Origin: Botryococcus braunii
Taxonomy: Eukaryota > Chlorophyta > Trebouxiophyceae
Reading direction: 5' to 3'
Assembly (NCBI GenBank): GCA_002005505.1
Contig: KV908461.1
Coordinates: forward strand, 160,503-224,502
Length of the DNA stretch: 64,000 bases
Shown: positions 1 to 18,744 of the stretch, in pieces
How positions within the stretch are numbered: position 1 is the first letter of the stretch
How the letters are laid out: every line of letters begins with the position of its first letter
Position numbers and translations under genes: made by a program
Notes under the pieces: generated by a model
The model's input: only the letters and a program-made list of their open reading frames with translations
What the model was told of the DNA's origin: nothing
Databases searched by the model: none

Positions 1-542
1 ACCTTTCTCCATTGTCGCAGCTGGTGCAACTTCGCAATTTCCGCATGTTAAGGAGCTCCTTGAAGAGAGCCGATAGCGGCGGCGAAGCACCGTCCACACC
101 AGTGTCTTTTGCCGTCCGGGATGACAGAACAGCTGCATCAGATTCCCTGCAATTTTTGCTGGCGCTTGCTAGCCCCAGTGGCCTTAGCTGCCAGCCGCTT
201 CCCCCACTAGCGGTAAGAAATAGTGGCAGCCCTTTGCAGAAGCCTTTCTACCCAAGATTCGCCATCTTTGTATTTTGCTGGACAGCTTGCTTTATGGGGT
301 ACACTTCTGACCCCGATCTTGCCCACCAATGATGGCAAGTTCAATATAACCGTCTTAGGGCCCAGACTGGTGTAGTTCAGGACAGTGGCTTTGCTCAACA
401 ACCCGTTATTTGTGCCAGCATTCCATTGGGATCGTCAACCTTGGCCCTGTCACAAACGTGTACAGTGCATTCTGTGGTTCTGTGGTTCCAGGTCATAAGC
501 TCTGCTGACGTGTGATGCTCCTGGGTGCAGGCTCGAGACAGC

Positions 543-1477
543 ATGGGGCGCCAAAGGCCGATTGTTGTGGTAGCTTGTTGCGATTGGGACTTGCCAGCTT
601 ATTTAGAAGACACGGCAAAAAAGGGAGATATTATTATCCTGAGGTGGGCCCAGTGGTGGTTGGCAGCACTGCTCATTTACCATACCTAACCAGATTGTGG
701 CCTAAACGGATTGTTGGTCTGACCACCCTTCAAACTGTACTGGCATTCTCAACAAGAATGTCCAGGAAGTTTCCAGGTTGGCTATTCAGGGTGTCGCAAC
801 ACGTCAACTTCCTGTGCAGAGGAGGTTCGCTTGCTGGGTTGTTAACAGGGTCAGTTGCCTACTGTGCTTGTTCCCTTGGTTGTACTATCTCCTCTCCCTC
901 CCTTCCATGTTTCTTTTAATTAGTTCAGATAGCGGTGAATCATGTGGAGGAATGGATTTGTTATTCTACAGTGGAAGGGCTATGGCACAGTAATTTCTGA
1001 GTGGGGGGAGCCAGTCTTCTATGCTGGTAGGCATTTCTTCCAGGGTAGAGTTTGGACTGACGGGAGCAGCCGTACAGATTGTTTGACACACCCTCCCTGC
1101 ATTTTGCCCCTGTATCTGTGATGTGAGTTGGTACCTCTGGGGTGCCAGTGGTTGGTGATGGATGCGAACATTTTGAGAAGGGCCGCACAAAATTGACCAA
1201 GATTGCTGTGTGGGGGGCCAGATGCAAGGGGCACATCACGTCAAAAGATATAGCGGCAGCAGCTGTTGCTGCGGTAAAGCAGCACTCCACGTGCCTGGTG
1301 GCGTACATTGGGCATTGCCCCTGCCCAGCTGCTGAAAAAGCCATTCAGCGTTGGATAGACCGCTTCTGCCCGGGCATACCAACTATACGGCATCCCAGCC
1401 CGCCATCGTCGGAGACCTGTTCTGAGGTTTCTGAGGCGATGCCGGGACAAGTGGATGACCTAGGCGAGCGTCCACAG
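543..1477 (+). CDS. Unidentified gene, candidate 5' exons
   Basis: I do not recognise this protein. An ATG at 543 opens a frame to a good donor at 643/644 (CTGAG|gtgggc, phase 2); it begins MGRQRPIVVVACCDWDLPAY and looks like a beta strand followed by a helix. A second exon-like block runs from an acceptor at 1148 (gtgccag|) to a donor at 1477 (CCACAG|gtcaga). It encodes about 109 residues, including the stretch KIAVWGARCKG and a Cys-rich segment (YIGHCPCPAAEKAI). A short block near 926-990 may lie between them. The phases of the three blocks do not join without a choice among several splice sites, so the model is only a set of likely exons. They may belong to the same transcription unit as the exons at 2325-3709. 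Confidence 0.3.
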
Positions 1478-2324
1478 GTCAGACATCACAAAGAAATAAA
1501 GCTGGCCGTCCCCCCCCCCCTCCCCGGGCACACACATGCACATGCATCAAGTAAAAAGTTGGTGACAGAAGGAATTTGGAGTCATATGTGCTTGCCAGCG
1601 ATTGGTGCATGGCAGGAAGGGAGGAGGAGCGATTTGGTAGCAAAGCCCCAATGAGTGGGTGTGGCAGAGAGACTGTCATGGTTAGCAATGTTGGGCAAAG
1701 ACTGAGGAGTGAAGAACCTCCATGCATATATCTACACGCACTGGGATGGTTGGAAAATCACTTCATCGTGCCCGTGGCTTGCTGGCATGTCCCACTGGGC
1801 TGGGGGTTTAGGTGTCCGCCGGTGGCCTGCTTATTATCCATTCAGCACAGCTGCTGCAAAGGAAACCAGTCCTTCCTCTCTGAGGTTGCAGATTTTGTGG
1901 GGTTTGGGGGCAACGCATTGCTGTCTCCCCTTCTAGATATGTCGGCCACCCTGGCATTCCATTGCTGTACCTGTGCTGCTAGTGAGCTCAACGGCCTTGC
2001 TTTGCCAAAATGCCTTGCGGGTGCTGGATCCTGGGTTCCCCAGCCCTGCAGGCTAGTTTTTTTGGGGCGACCTTACTGCCATAACCTTCTGAGCTCCTGC
2101 TCAAAGGCCACCGGGGGTTATCCACCAAATGGAGCTTGCTGATGGGAAACTAAGGAACAGATCTCTGCATCTCAGGTGTATAGCTGCTAGCCCCCCCGGG
2201 CCCCCCTTCTTAGCTCCACTTGTACTGTAGCAGGCTGCCGTCAACAAACTATGACTGTAATGGGTCCCCGCCCCTTTCCCCGGTTCTGGCCTGGCCTGAC
2301 ATGCTTCATGTGTGCTGTCCACAG

Positions 2325-3709
<1,385 letters not shown>

Positions 3710-3793
3710 GTGTGCATGCCACCCCCTCCAGCCCCTCGGTGGGGCCCCACCGCTCATCTCGTGGGCGGGCGGCATGCGTGTGTTTCTTTGTCG

Positions 3794-3794
<1 letters not shown>

Positions 3795-3860
<66 letters not shown>
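3795..3860. repeat. (TG)n microsatellite
   Basis: About 33 perfect TG units, directly downstream of the donor of the 3482-3709 candidate exon. Confidence 0.95.
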
Positions 3861-3861
<1 letters not shown>

Positions 3862-4249
3862 AATCTCCCCAATTTGCAAAGCGGAGGGGGAAGTATAGCA
3901 GATGAAGTGTACTGCTTTGCTGAGTAAAACTCAAATTTCATTGGTGCAGCTGCTGCTGCTTGTGTCCCCATAGCTTTTGGGGTTGAACAAGAGCTTATGG
4001 GTTCTTGGTAACCAGATGCACTGCAGGTTTGTTGAAGGGCACATGGGGAGGGCAGGGGGCAGACATTCAGTAACAACAGTGACATGGTGCCCTGCAGGTC
4101 TTGCTGAAGGATATGGCAAGGGAGGTTGGTCACAAGTCGCTTGCAGGCGTTGAAGTGGTTGCCCTGACCTGCTGCCCCAAAACAAGCACATTACAAGTTC
4201 TGCGACGGGCCTGGTGCTCCAGCGTTGGTCGTGGCTTCTTTTATGAATG

Positions 4250-7138
4250 ATTGCTGCCTTCATGTCTGGAGCATTGGAGAATCAGGTGCAGCCTGCCTGC
4301 CTCCCCTGCCTTCGCCCCAGGGGAGGGTGGGGGGGCAAAGAATTGAGAAGGGCCCAAGAAGGGAAGGAAAATGAGTCTTTTGGTGGTCAACATTGCACTT
4401 CAAAGCAGCTAATCTGAGTCTCCCCTTAGCCCAATTTTCTAGTTTGAGTGAGTGCCTGCAGTATCCATACTGTACCTAGCGCAAGGAGCTGCCTAAGTAT
4501 AAGTCTGGTTTGGAGTCTGGGGCTTACGTTGGAGGCTTCCTCTGGGATATATTCTTGCATCGTGTTTATGGCAAGGCAGCGCCAGGCCAGGTGTTAGGCG
4601 TTGGCCCTGCACACCTGGCCAGTGGCTTGCCTCTATTTTGGGGAGGTTTGCCCGTATGCCCCAAGAGGTACTAGGGGCTGGTGACGTCAACGCGACATGC
4701 TAGCTGGAGAACGGTGCTCACATACACTACTTTTTAGAAGTGCCATGCTGTCATGGTTGAAACGTGTTGAGCATATTGCATGTAATAGGCAACTAGGGTT
4801 TGACGGTGGCTCTGCTGAAATGTGCTCGGAAGCAGAGTTATCACCTCAGAAGACCCAATCTGCAAGTTTCGATGCCAGCGGCATTTTGGACCAGTGGATT
4901 GCATGGCGGTAACTGTCTGACAACATTGTGTTTTGACGGTAACTGACTGACAATGGCGTGCTTCAGTGTCTTAAGTAACGCTTTGACCTTAGAAGCCTTG
5001 CGTTGTGCACAAAGAGTTCTCCTCGCTCTTTGTATCTGGTTGGCTAGAACTTTCATGGTTGCTGGCGCATATAGTACAGGGGGAGGCTACTTTATGGCCA
5101 TGTCAGTCGCTTCGAAGTCACTTTGGCGTCATATTAGTAGCCATGAGATTGCATTGCGGCAATGGACATTGGGGTGAGGTTCCTTTGAAGCCATGCAACA
5201 GGCTGTGAGATTACTTGTCCGGCAATGTGGAAGATCTACTTTTGTACACTTGTAGAACGTGAGTACGTCAGCATCCAGGTAGTGGGTTTCTTGGTTGCAA
5301 GTTGCAGCGTGCCCTGGAAGGGCAGGCTGCAAGCCCTTGCAGCCTGCGAAGGCTTGGCAATGAGGCAGGAGCCAGGAGCCAGGAGGGGTACGCCTGATCG
5401 AATGTGATTGTCAGCCTATGGCACTCATTTGTGTGATGTTTCGTGCAAAGCTTGTTCTGCTATCCTTTTCAAGTGGTCCCGAACTAAGGTTGGTTTTGTT
5501 TCTCATAGTATTTTGCTGTGCTAAGCAGATCCTGTGTTGTGAACGTGTGAACACTACTCCACCATTGTGGGACCAGTAGCTCAGCACATTGTTAGACCAT
5601 AATGACCCAAGCAGACATGAGGAGTTTCATTGCTTGACTAGAGATGTTGCAGGCTTGGTACAGTGCTGCCAGTGTAATGACAGTTCTTATACAGGCTCAA
5701 ACCGTTGCAAGGTGCTTGGGCTTGCAAGCAGGCAGATTCGGAAGGGCTGTTGGGTTAGCTTACCTGTGGGGTTAAAGTTCAAGGGCGCTCTGGTGGGCAG
5801 GAGATATGTGTTGATTTAACGAGCAGAGCATGTAGCAGAGGGTTGTGCTACATGCAATGTCACTGTTGGCAGATTGTTGCAGTATATCCCCTGGGCTGGT
5901 ATCACACACATGTGTTGGTTGCACAGCTGCAGCAAACCTTGCTTGCATTCTTCTTGGTTTTCCCCCTTCCATTTCTCTTTCGTATCCATATTCCATGCAG
6001 CCACAGTGGCCGCCGTGATTCCTGCATCTCTTTAGAGGGTGAAAAGAAGATGTACTCCTGTCGAGATGGTGGACTCGCATTCCTGCAAGATTGTCACATG
6101 AAAAGGGTGGCAAGCTTTGGTGCCTGGCACCCGCTGGGGCATAAGAAACTATAATTTTTTCGGTAGAGATATCAAGCACAGAGGTAAGAAGAAGGGCCGG
6201 GGTTCTGGCAAGTGCTACCTATAAATGGGCTGCAATCGCACCCAAGAAGATGGAGATTATTTTTATTTAGTGTTCTTGCGTACCTCTTGCTCAGCTGTGG
6301 GAGACCCTGGCTGTCTACAGAGTTGGTGATGCTGGCTACGTGGGGATACTGGCTAATGCCATCTTACTCAGCAATGGTTCAGAGCTGCGTGCTGAAGTCA
6401 TAGGCTTCCAAGCACCTATGAATGTCGTTTGAAGAAAACAATTACTTATATTCACTTTCTCATGCAGTATGCTTGTGCAGATCATTCCTGGCTGTAGTGT
6501 ATAATGGAAAGTTGAGGTACCAGTACCATTAGGAAGTACGAGCTTGATGAGAGGGTCCCCTGAAGGCAGGCAGGGTCGACACGAGCTGCTGAAGGGTTGT
6601 GCCCTCTATCAATCATAACTCGAAGTTCATTGTTGTTGGCAGGTGTGCCAGGTTTTGTAGCAGAGGGGCTCAACCTGTCTGCTCCGTTTTGTATATGATT
6701 CCATATTAGGGCTCTTGTCCGTTTAGTTCCACTGGTAAGCCCCACCTGCAGTGCTTAGCACCATTGCTGCGGACTCGCCTTTCTCGTGAGAGTACCGGTG
6801 AAAGAATGAACACACGGCCTTGGTCAATGTGCATTGTTGGTATTGCTGTGCACATGGCAAGATCCATCACAGTTCTGTCGGGTTAGCAGCTGTGAGAGTC
6901 GAGAGTTTGCATGTGGGAGGAGAGAGCCGTTGCTGTGGTTATTGATCCAGTAAAAGTGGAATGCGGGAACGGGCTCTCCTGGACCTGGAGGGTTCGGAAT
7001 TCCTTCATTCCTGAGCCTCCTCTCTCCGGGGACTGCCGCCCCGAGACAACTCGATTCATATTGCTGGAATTTCAAGTTCAAGAAGTTTTGAGTGTGTAGA
7101 GCTTGCTTCTGTCTGCTTAAGTGCAAGCTTTTATTTTA
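4250..7138. other. Stretch without a recognised gene
   Basis: About 2.9 kb of ordinary complexity. Open frames on both strands are short (under 140 codons), lack convincing splice borders and show no motif I know. It is probably intronic or intergenic sequence of the + strand unit. Confidence 0.4.
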
Positions 7139-7525
7139 GGTCAAAGGTGCATTGCCCGAGGTTAGACGCGAGTTGTCATCAGCATCCAGTGAGTCTATAA
7201 AGTTTGCAGGAGTCTGCACGTGTAGATACCCCTCGAGTAACCTGCTGATAGAAGTGACATTGGGGTATCGCCTCGTCGCGCTGCGCTTAATTCTGATGCA
7301 TAGATGCATACTCAAGATGCCATATTGGCTTTGCACCGACTGCCAATTGTTCCTGAGAGCCTCATTTTATTGCTATGGCCACAGGCGCCTGCAACAAGCT
7401 CCATTCTGTCTGAGCGCGTCTGGGTTGTGGTTCAGCTGCGTTTATTTGATAGGGTCTGCATTGAGGTGGCAACCTGCTTCCATTGCCGTGGAAGTGTCAC
7501 ATATGAAGTGCGGCTGGGTGCTTAA
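7139..7525 (+). CDS. Unassigned coding-like exon(s) ending in a stop
   Basis: After a polypyrimidine stretch and acceptor (ttttattttag|) at about 7139, a frame reads PEVRRELSSASSESIKFAG. A second frame, open from about 7304 to a TAA at 7523-7525, reads HRLPIVPESLILLL and then WVVVQLRLFDRVCIEV, ending in VTYEVRLGA. The alternation of hydrophobic residues in the second stretch looks like beta strands of a real C-terminus. No family was recognised. If genuine, it ends a + strand gene inside the long gap between 3709 and 11806, which argues against joining the exons on either side into one gene. Confidence 0.2.
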
Positions 7526-8280
7526 CTGCCGGCCGGTTGTCCTCACCAGCCACTTGCATTAATAGGGCTGTCTACTGGTTTATTGTTCACGCGTGGCTGC
7601 ACCCTCCAGGATTTCTTTAAACATGAGATGACTACGCTGTTATTTAATATCTGGATACACCCTAACGAGGCTGGATTGGTAATATGCGCAAGCGCGTGCA
7701 ACAAACTACAAAGTAGAATTTTAAGAGATCAGTGGGTAAAAAGTACTAGTAAGAGTGGATAATAGTAATGGTCTTAAGGATATAACGTTTTGTAATCATC
7801 GCTAAAAAATGACGACAGTGCGTTTGTCACCAGGCTTTTAGAACCGGATCCCTGATAATGAACTTGGCCATGCTGTCCATCACAGGATTAGCTGAGTGGG
7901 TTTCAGATAAAGTATAGTGTCCGCTGCTTTTACATCTCTTCGAGGGGGTTTAGAACTGTAATGCATGGTGGCATGGTCAGTGCCGTCAAGACCGAGCTCC
8001 CTCAGGGGTTGGATTCGTTGTGCGTACGACTTCATTGGTAACTCCGACATGCTAACATTGTAAAACGGGCAGGGCTTAACGCCACTAAAACGTCAGTTGA
8101 AGGGTACAGAACTGGCTGTAGTGTGCTACTCATGAGGCTTCCACTCACGAGGCTTCCTGTATGCTTCATCCCTTAGACTTCAGACTAGAAGCTGCATGGT
8201 AGATGAGATTACGCGCACTAGCAGGAATCATTAGTAGGTTCAAATTTGTGATTAGCCCCGATAGTGGGCACCTCCATGCG

Positions 8281-8301
8281 CGATCGCGCGCACGCACACG
8301 C

Positions 8302-8381
<80 letters not shown>

Positions 8382-8392
8382 GCGCGCGCGCC
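8281..8392. repeat. (CA)n microsatellite with CG-alternating flanks
   Basis: A (CA)n core (about 8304-8381) is flanked by CGCGCACGCACACG on the left and AGCGCGCGCGC on the right. The whole tract alternates pyrimidine and purine for about 110 bp. Confidence 0.95.
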
Positions 8393-8675
8393 GCATGCGC
8401 CATGGTTGGATACGAAACCCGAAACCTACCCGATACACCACCCCAGCTCCAAGCCTGCGAAGGTTCTTCCCCTGTTTGAGGGCTGTTGGAGGGAGCCTTG
8501 CTATAGAACTCTGGCCCATCTCGTAGGTGAGCTACCTTTGCCATGGAAATGCCGCATGGCATTAAGTGTTACTCACTGATGCGTTGCCGCCTGATGGTGG
8601 TATGGGCTCCGAGTGGGCTCACCATCAGCAGAAAATTATCTCATTTTGACTCCGGCAATGTCTTGCAAGCCCCAG

Positions 8676-10571
8676 TCATCGGACTTCTTCAAGTTCTGTG
8701 CACACCCAGACAGACCCTGAGAGGTGCAAATTTCGCAAACATGAAACCCCTACCGTTGTCAGCTTATAGTCATTCAGGTTCCATGGAGACAGGTCCACAT
8801 ACGTTTCTGATCAACTCAATGAGGCCTTCCCAGGTGGAGGCCATGATGTTTGACCCTCGAACTCCCCGACCCTCTTTTAACAAGCACGCAATGCCCACTC
8901 ACCAGAGAGCTGACGCGGGGGCAAAGCCACGACTTCACATCTCAGTTCATTTAAGCATCCCACCCCCCCCCCCCGGGGGAAAAAAAAAACAAGTCTGTAG
9001 CATACACAAGGTTGAAAAACTTCTTGCTCAAAAAGGGCCACGAAAAGAATGATACTTCACTAGATATGCACTTGTGGTACACATATACATTGAAGTGCAG
9101 TCCAGTATCCAGGAAACTTAGGAGGCTTCGGGAGCAGAAGTCAGATGTCACTAATAAGAGATCACTCTTCCTACGTCAGTAGACATACTGCTTCTTCCCT
9201 AGAAAAGGACTGTGTTCACATCAGCCCAAAATAGCTCGTAACCCCACGCTGCCGCCCCCCCCCCCCCCCCTTTGGTCACCATTTCATGATTGCATGTTCA
9301 GAACACAGCTGCATAGTTTTGATGGAATGTACATGATCCAGTAGACAAAGTCAACCTCATGTCTCTTCCACCTTTTGATGTCAAAGCCTTAGCGATTGCC
9401 ATGACGTATGCTGCTGGGAGCTATTACCTTGAAAATACTGGTTCAGCACAGGGATAATTTGGGATTTCGAAAGGGACCTACCAGTTAAGACTCCATCATT
9501 GTCTTTTGGATGTAAAAATGCAACAGGGTTGCCATGTGCTCCAATTTTAGGCACAGGGTCCAAGACTCTCATGTGCTTGCTCACATGATCCAGGCTCCCC
9601 TGGACAAAGTTTGAAAACTTGCTGATATGATTTTGAAGCCCACCCTTCAAAATCATATCTACCTTCTACCTCTGAAACATTTGAGCGCACCAATGCTCTT
9701 GTGCCCAGTGGCTGAAGGTTTCCCAAGACACATCTCTGGAGTGTACTACCTCATTAATCGGCTCGCGACTGATGTCACTCATACAACCCTCAAACTGTAA
9801 ATTAAAAGACAGTGGCATTGAATGTGGCCAAGGATGAGAATAATAGCATTGTGAATGGTTTCCGTTGGTCGTTAACAAGGCAAATCCTGTCCTGAGAAAG
9901 CCCTTGTGATACTCCCCATAATATGCGGCTACCTAGACAAACTCATCACGGCTCTGTAGAGGGGAAGTCAGCAGAAGGTAAATTGACACGAGCCTTACCT
10001 GAATGTCACCAACTTCTAAGCAGATGTGGTGCAAACCCCCTGATGGATTCTTCTGCAGGAAGCCTGCAATGGGGGACTTGTCCCCCAGGGGATGTAACAA
10101 TTCAAGCTTTGTGTTTGGAAGAGAGACGAACACCACGCTGACCCCATGTTCTGGAACATCCTGGATCTCGCTCACCTGTTTCCCCAACCTACTATCGTGA
10201 GGCCCTACAATCCACGGAACACCGGAAAGCTGCTCCAGCGATTGGAAAGGGCTGTTGGAATGAAATTCACGAGTCCCATGTCTTTTTTAGGCTTGCATTT
10301 ACATTGAACGCTTCACTGTCATCCTCAAACAACCACCTGCAGGATGCGCATCTCACACTGTACCTGAGCTCCCAGAACGCTCCGGTATCTGCGTCCCAAC
10401 CGACACAATTAAGCCCTAAGAGGTGTTGTCCTCTTCGGAAGTGACACCGACGCAGCTTTCCTATGTGTTAGTTTGTAGACCGCCATCTCGCTTATGTGGC
10501 ATGATATCTTACCTCTCTGCAGCTTTCTGAAGGTCTGGAACAGCAATAGCAACATGATTAAGACGTCCAAC
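8676..10571 (-). CDS. MCEE: Methylmalonyl-CoA epimerase, five exons (first exon missing)
   Basis: Methylmalonyl-CoA epimerase interconverts the (S) and (R) forms of methylmalonyl-CoA between propionyl-CoA carboxylase and the B12-dependent mutase, usually in mitochondria; it is a small metal-dependent vicinal-oxygen-chelate enzyme. Exons read on the - strand: 10571-10513, 10388-10364 (25 nt), 10175-9999, 9599-9482 and 8695-8676 (20 nt with stop). Every junction is gt-ag and the phases join without a break, giving 132 residues, about the usual mature length. Family blocks in order: GRLNHVAIAVPDLQKAAERY, YRSVLGAQVSE, PNTKLELLHPLGDKSPIAGF, GGLHHICLEVGDI, KIGAHGNPVAFLHPKD and a terminal ELEEVR. 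The two histidine motifs and the final Glu that bind metal in this family are present. The N-terminal exon, with any targeting peptide, is not resolved; an ATG at 11001-10999 followed by MAFSHRVFCQCQRA is a candidate. The gene lies antisense to the flanking + strand exons. Confidence 0.88.
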
Positions 10572-11805
10572 CTGCAGAGTACTGCCCATCAGCTCAGTAA
10601 GCAAATTTAACGCATTATTCAGGCACAAACAACAGGTCGTCCATGGCATACCTGCGGGTGGCTGGCTGTAGACTCTTGTGCACCTTGTACATGAAACCAT
10701 GGTGCATCCTGCCAACACGCCGATAGGTAAATATAAGGTCAGCACTCTCTGTTTAATGGTCCTGATCTGGACTTAAACTCGATTTCCATGACGTGGAACG
10801 ACCTAAAGATGTGTTCGACTGAACCTTGGTAAATCTGCCGAATATAGCATGGAAGTCAACAAACAGGCATCAACGATCCTCTAATAATCGAGAGCTACTT
10901 ACGCTAAGATGAAACGTCCATCGGAAGTCTTGAGGATAAAGCAACCCCAAGGCCCTACCCGCTCGCTGGCACTGACAGAATACCCGATGCGAGAAAGCCA
11001 TTGTAGCCCGTTCTTCCCAACCAGTACAATCTGCTATTCTAGTCAGTCAGAAAACCAGCCACACAATATGTGATTCAATGAAAAACAACAAGCTGGGCAT
11101 CAAACACGTCTGACAGTATACTAGAGCTTCCGTAGATCCTGTGACATGATCAGTGCCCGAGACCTGGTCGTGTGCCCGTACAACCTCATGGCACTAGCTT
11201 GCCGCAGATTGAGCACCTACTGGAAAAATCCTGAGGTCCGCTTGTCTTTTACCAAAGAGCTCAATTGACAATATTTTCTTGGATGTCTTGGCCATCATAC
11301 CTCATCCCAAGGTTGTCCTTTACACCGAGCAGCTGACGGCCCACGTCCGCCCGTAGGCCCGGGGTGGTCCATCGTGTCAAAAGTGTTCCCTTTCCTTGAG
11401 ATAGAGAGCAATCGTTATTGCATTTCAATGAATCACTCATGTAAACCAGTCCCCCCACTAGGCTGACGTCTCGGGCCTATTCTCCCCGCACCATGCGATC
11501 TAACTTCCTAGGATAAAGACGGTCCGGTACTTTATATTGAGATGGATACGGACGCTTGTCAGACAGAAGGGTCCGCTGGATCTCCAGGCAAAGAGATGAC
11601 TTGGAAACAAGTGAGTGAGTGGAGTGCTCGTGTCCTGTGGCACTTGCCGTGACGGTCATCGATTGGGAGGGGCCAAGCCCATTCTCCAGCATAGGGGTCC
11701 TGTAAGTGTCATAAGCCAGCAATGAAACTCTTAATGATCCTACTACGACAATGACAGGGGTTCACTTAAGGGAAAGCCTCTGCCCTTAACTGGTATTGCT
11801 TGCAG
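10572..11805. other. Region upstream of the epimerase
   Basis: It should hold the promoter and first exon of the epimerase on the - strand and intron or upstream sequence of the + strand BORCS6-like gene. Apart from the ATG candidate at 10999-11001, I see no convincing coding sequence. Confidence 0.35.
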
Positions 11806-12573
11806 GAGGCAGAGAATATCATGTCAGCTATGGATTTGCTTCATGAGCTGGCTGAGGGTGCTGAAGATCTTGGAGCCCGCTACAGGGAAATGATGTCATC
11901 CTTGCGTTCTGCTGTCCATGATGCAACAGAGTGCACTCTGGAGCATTTGCTCTTGTATGATGCCGCTGCCGAGGAACTGCAGGTAGAGAGACAGTTTCTA
12001 CAACTCTGGCTGCGCATAACAGCTTGAAGCTTATCAAGTTCACATCTTAAGTGTATGTGTCCTTGGTGGATGCATAACATAGTTGCCACTTTTCCGATGC
12101 ACACTGTCAAAATGATCGCTGATGTATCCGCTGTATTTTGACAGGAAGAAACTCTTTGATGGTTCTTGAGGGATGCAAGAATGGGTCACAATTCCCGCCC
12201 GGCCCTCTGCCCTTCCCTCCCTCACACTTACTCCTTCTGCACCGCATAACAATCTCACTTCTGCACCTCATATCAATCCTCAATGTACACAGGTCCTCCA
12301 GTGAGCCCAATGATGCAGGGCTCCCTTAAATTTTTTCATCACCCATCGTTGAGGTGCTTGAATGGAGTTGGTGCTTGGATTGTAATTGGGGAGTGTTGTA
12401 ATGTTTGTGTGTAGGATGCCACAATGGAAACAACTGCATCGGCAAACCAGCTGGTGGAGAAATGCATAGCGCTTAGCACAGCTCTGCGAGGGACTGACCT
12501 GCTGGCAGAGCACGTTCGGCAAGTTCGCCGCTCTGTGGAGCAGCTCGGATCTTTGATTGATAGTTTGCCGTGA
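11806..12573 (+). CDS. BORCS6/lyspersin-like C-terminal exons
   Basis: Two clean exons: 11806-11982 (acceptor attgcttgcag|, donor CTGCAG|gtagag) and 12415-12573 (acceptor tgtgtgtag|, stop TGA), joined in phase 0. Together they encode about 111 residues of nearly continuous helix: MDLLHELAEGAEDLGARYRE, then TECTLEHLLLYDAAAEELQ, then NQLVEKCIALSTALRG and VRQVRRSVEQLGSLIDSL. The order and spacing recall the C-terminal DUF2365 domain of BORCS6 (lyspersin), a subunit of the BORC complex that couples lysosomes to Arl8 and kinesin. That domain ends with a similar block, a K/R-C-[DE]-L-like turn followed by a Q-x-x-x-[IV]-[KR]-R helix. The match is from memory and is moderate. The N-terminal exons are probably among those at 2325-3709, but the link is unproven. 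It could also be another short coiled-coil subunit of a BLOC-1/BORC-type complex. Confidence 0.45.
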
Positions 12574-13783
12574 TATGCGTGCTACGTTTGGGCACCTGGG
12601 AAGGGGAAAGGGAGAGAGGGAGGGTGAGAGGATGAGGGAGAGGGAGGAAGACAGTGAGGGACAGAGGGGGGAGAGAGAGAATATGAGGGTGGGGGGAGAG
12701 AAGGGAGGGGGCGGGATTTTGACACAGCGATGTCAGACAGCGTGGGATCCGCTCAGTGTAGCATGTTCCCCTCACAGACTCGAATCCCAATGGGGCACTG
12801 CCAGAGTAATCCCGGTCATCCTGATGATTGGCGTTGGATTTGTGTGAGTACATAGTACAGTTGCGCATTGCCTGGGGCAAAGCCCAGTTACATTCCTTTT
12901 CACAAGACTGCAATTTGCTGTTATGTTGCTTCGGCCATTTGTGAGGTGTCCATGCTGCCAAGAGTGACATGTTACGCAGGGTACAGCCACCTGATGCATA
13001 TATGATAGCCAGCAGGGTCAACCAGAAGAAGTCCGTGGTGTAGGGCTGTTGAGGGTGCAAGGCGGGGCAGGTTTTTTTTCAATTTTCAATGGCATTGCTC
13101 TGGGACCTTTGTTGCCAGGCATTCCGGCCTTTCATTTATCCATGGCCTTGGATTTATTTTTGTAGCATGGAGGTGGACAGGACAGGTGGGGCCCACATGG
13201 GTAGGCGCAGAGATGGAGGGACCCACAGGGGCACAGGAGCAGAAGCTGTGGATCCATCAACAGGCACATGTGTGCATGTGCCTCTTGTACATCTAAACCG
13301 AGACTATCATCTGCACGCTGCCATTTTGTGAGTCGGGTGTCGAGCTGTTGTCAGCCTTTTTGAACTTTCAGCATTGCACTGGGACACCGCAAAGTTGCCC
13401 CAGCTGTCTGTCTGATGGCCCCTGAGGTAGCCTGAACGCTAACCCCCGAAAGCTATTGGAACCGGCACGTTCTCTCCCTCCTTTATGTATATCAAGGATG
13501 TGTCAATATCGATACGTCTTCCCTCTGAAGCCTGACCTGGATTACAAACTTTCTTAACCACCAACGAGTCATCTGGGAGTGCGATATTCATTACAGCCCT
13601 TTGAAACGACCATCCAGCCGTGAGCCTGCTTCTCCTAATGCCAGTTAACAGGCTGATGTCACTAATTACCTGCAGGGCACATCAACTATCTGGTGGGCTG
13701 TCCATTATCACCTGCAAGAGCTTGGAGAATTGACATTCCTGGACGTGCAGTCTCCTGAGTTAAATTGGAAGTCTGATGGGGCA
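12574..13783. other. Intergenic, with purine-rich tract and a tRNA-promoter-like patch
   Basis: 12600-12715 is an imperfect GGGAGA-rich tract. At 12750-12805 the sequence GGATCCGCTCAGTGTAGCA followed by GACTCGAATCCCA resembles RNA polymerase III A and B boxes, as in tRNA-derived SINEs. No gene was found. Genes on the two sides converge here (the + strand gene ends at 12573, the - strand gene at 13784). Confidence 0.35.

Positions 13784-18744
<4,961 letters not shown>

Noticed and set aside
512..919. 135-codon frame starting at 512
   Set aside because: It is in a different frame from the more convincing exon at 543-643 and ends in low-quality Cys/Leu-rich sequence.
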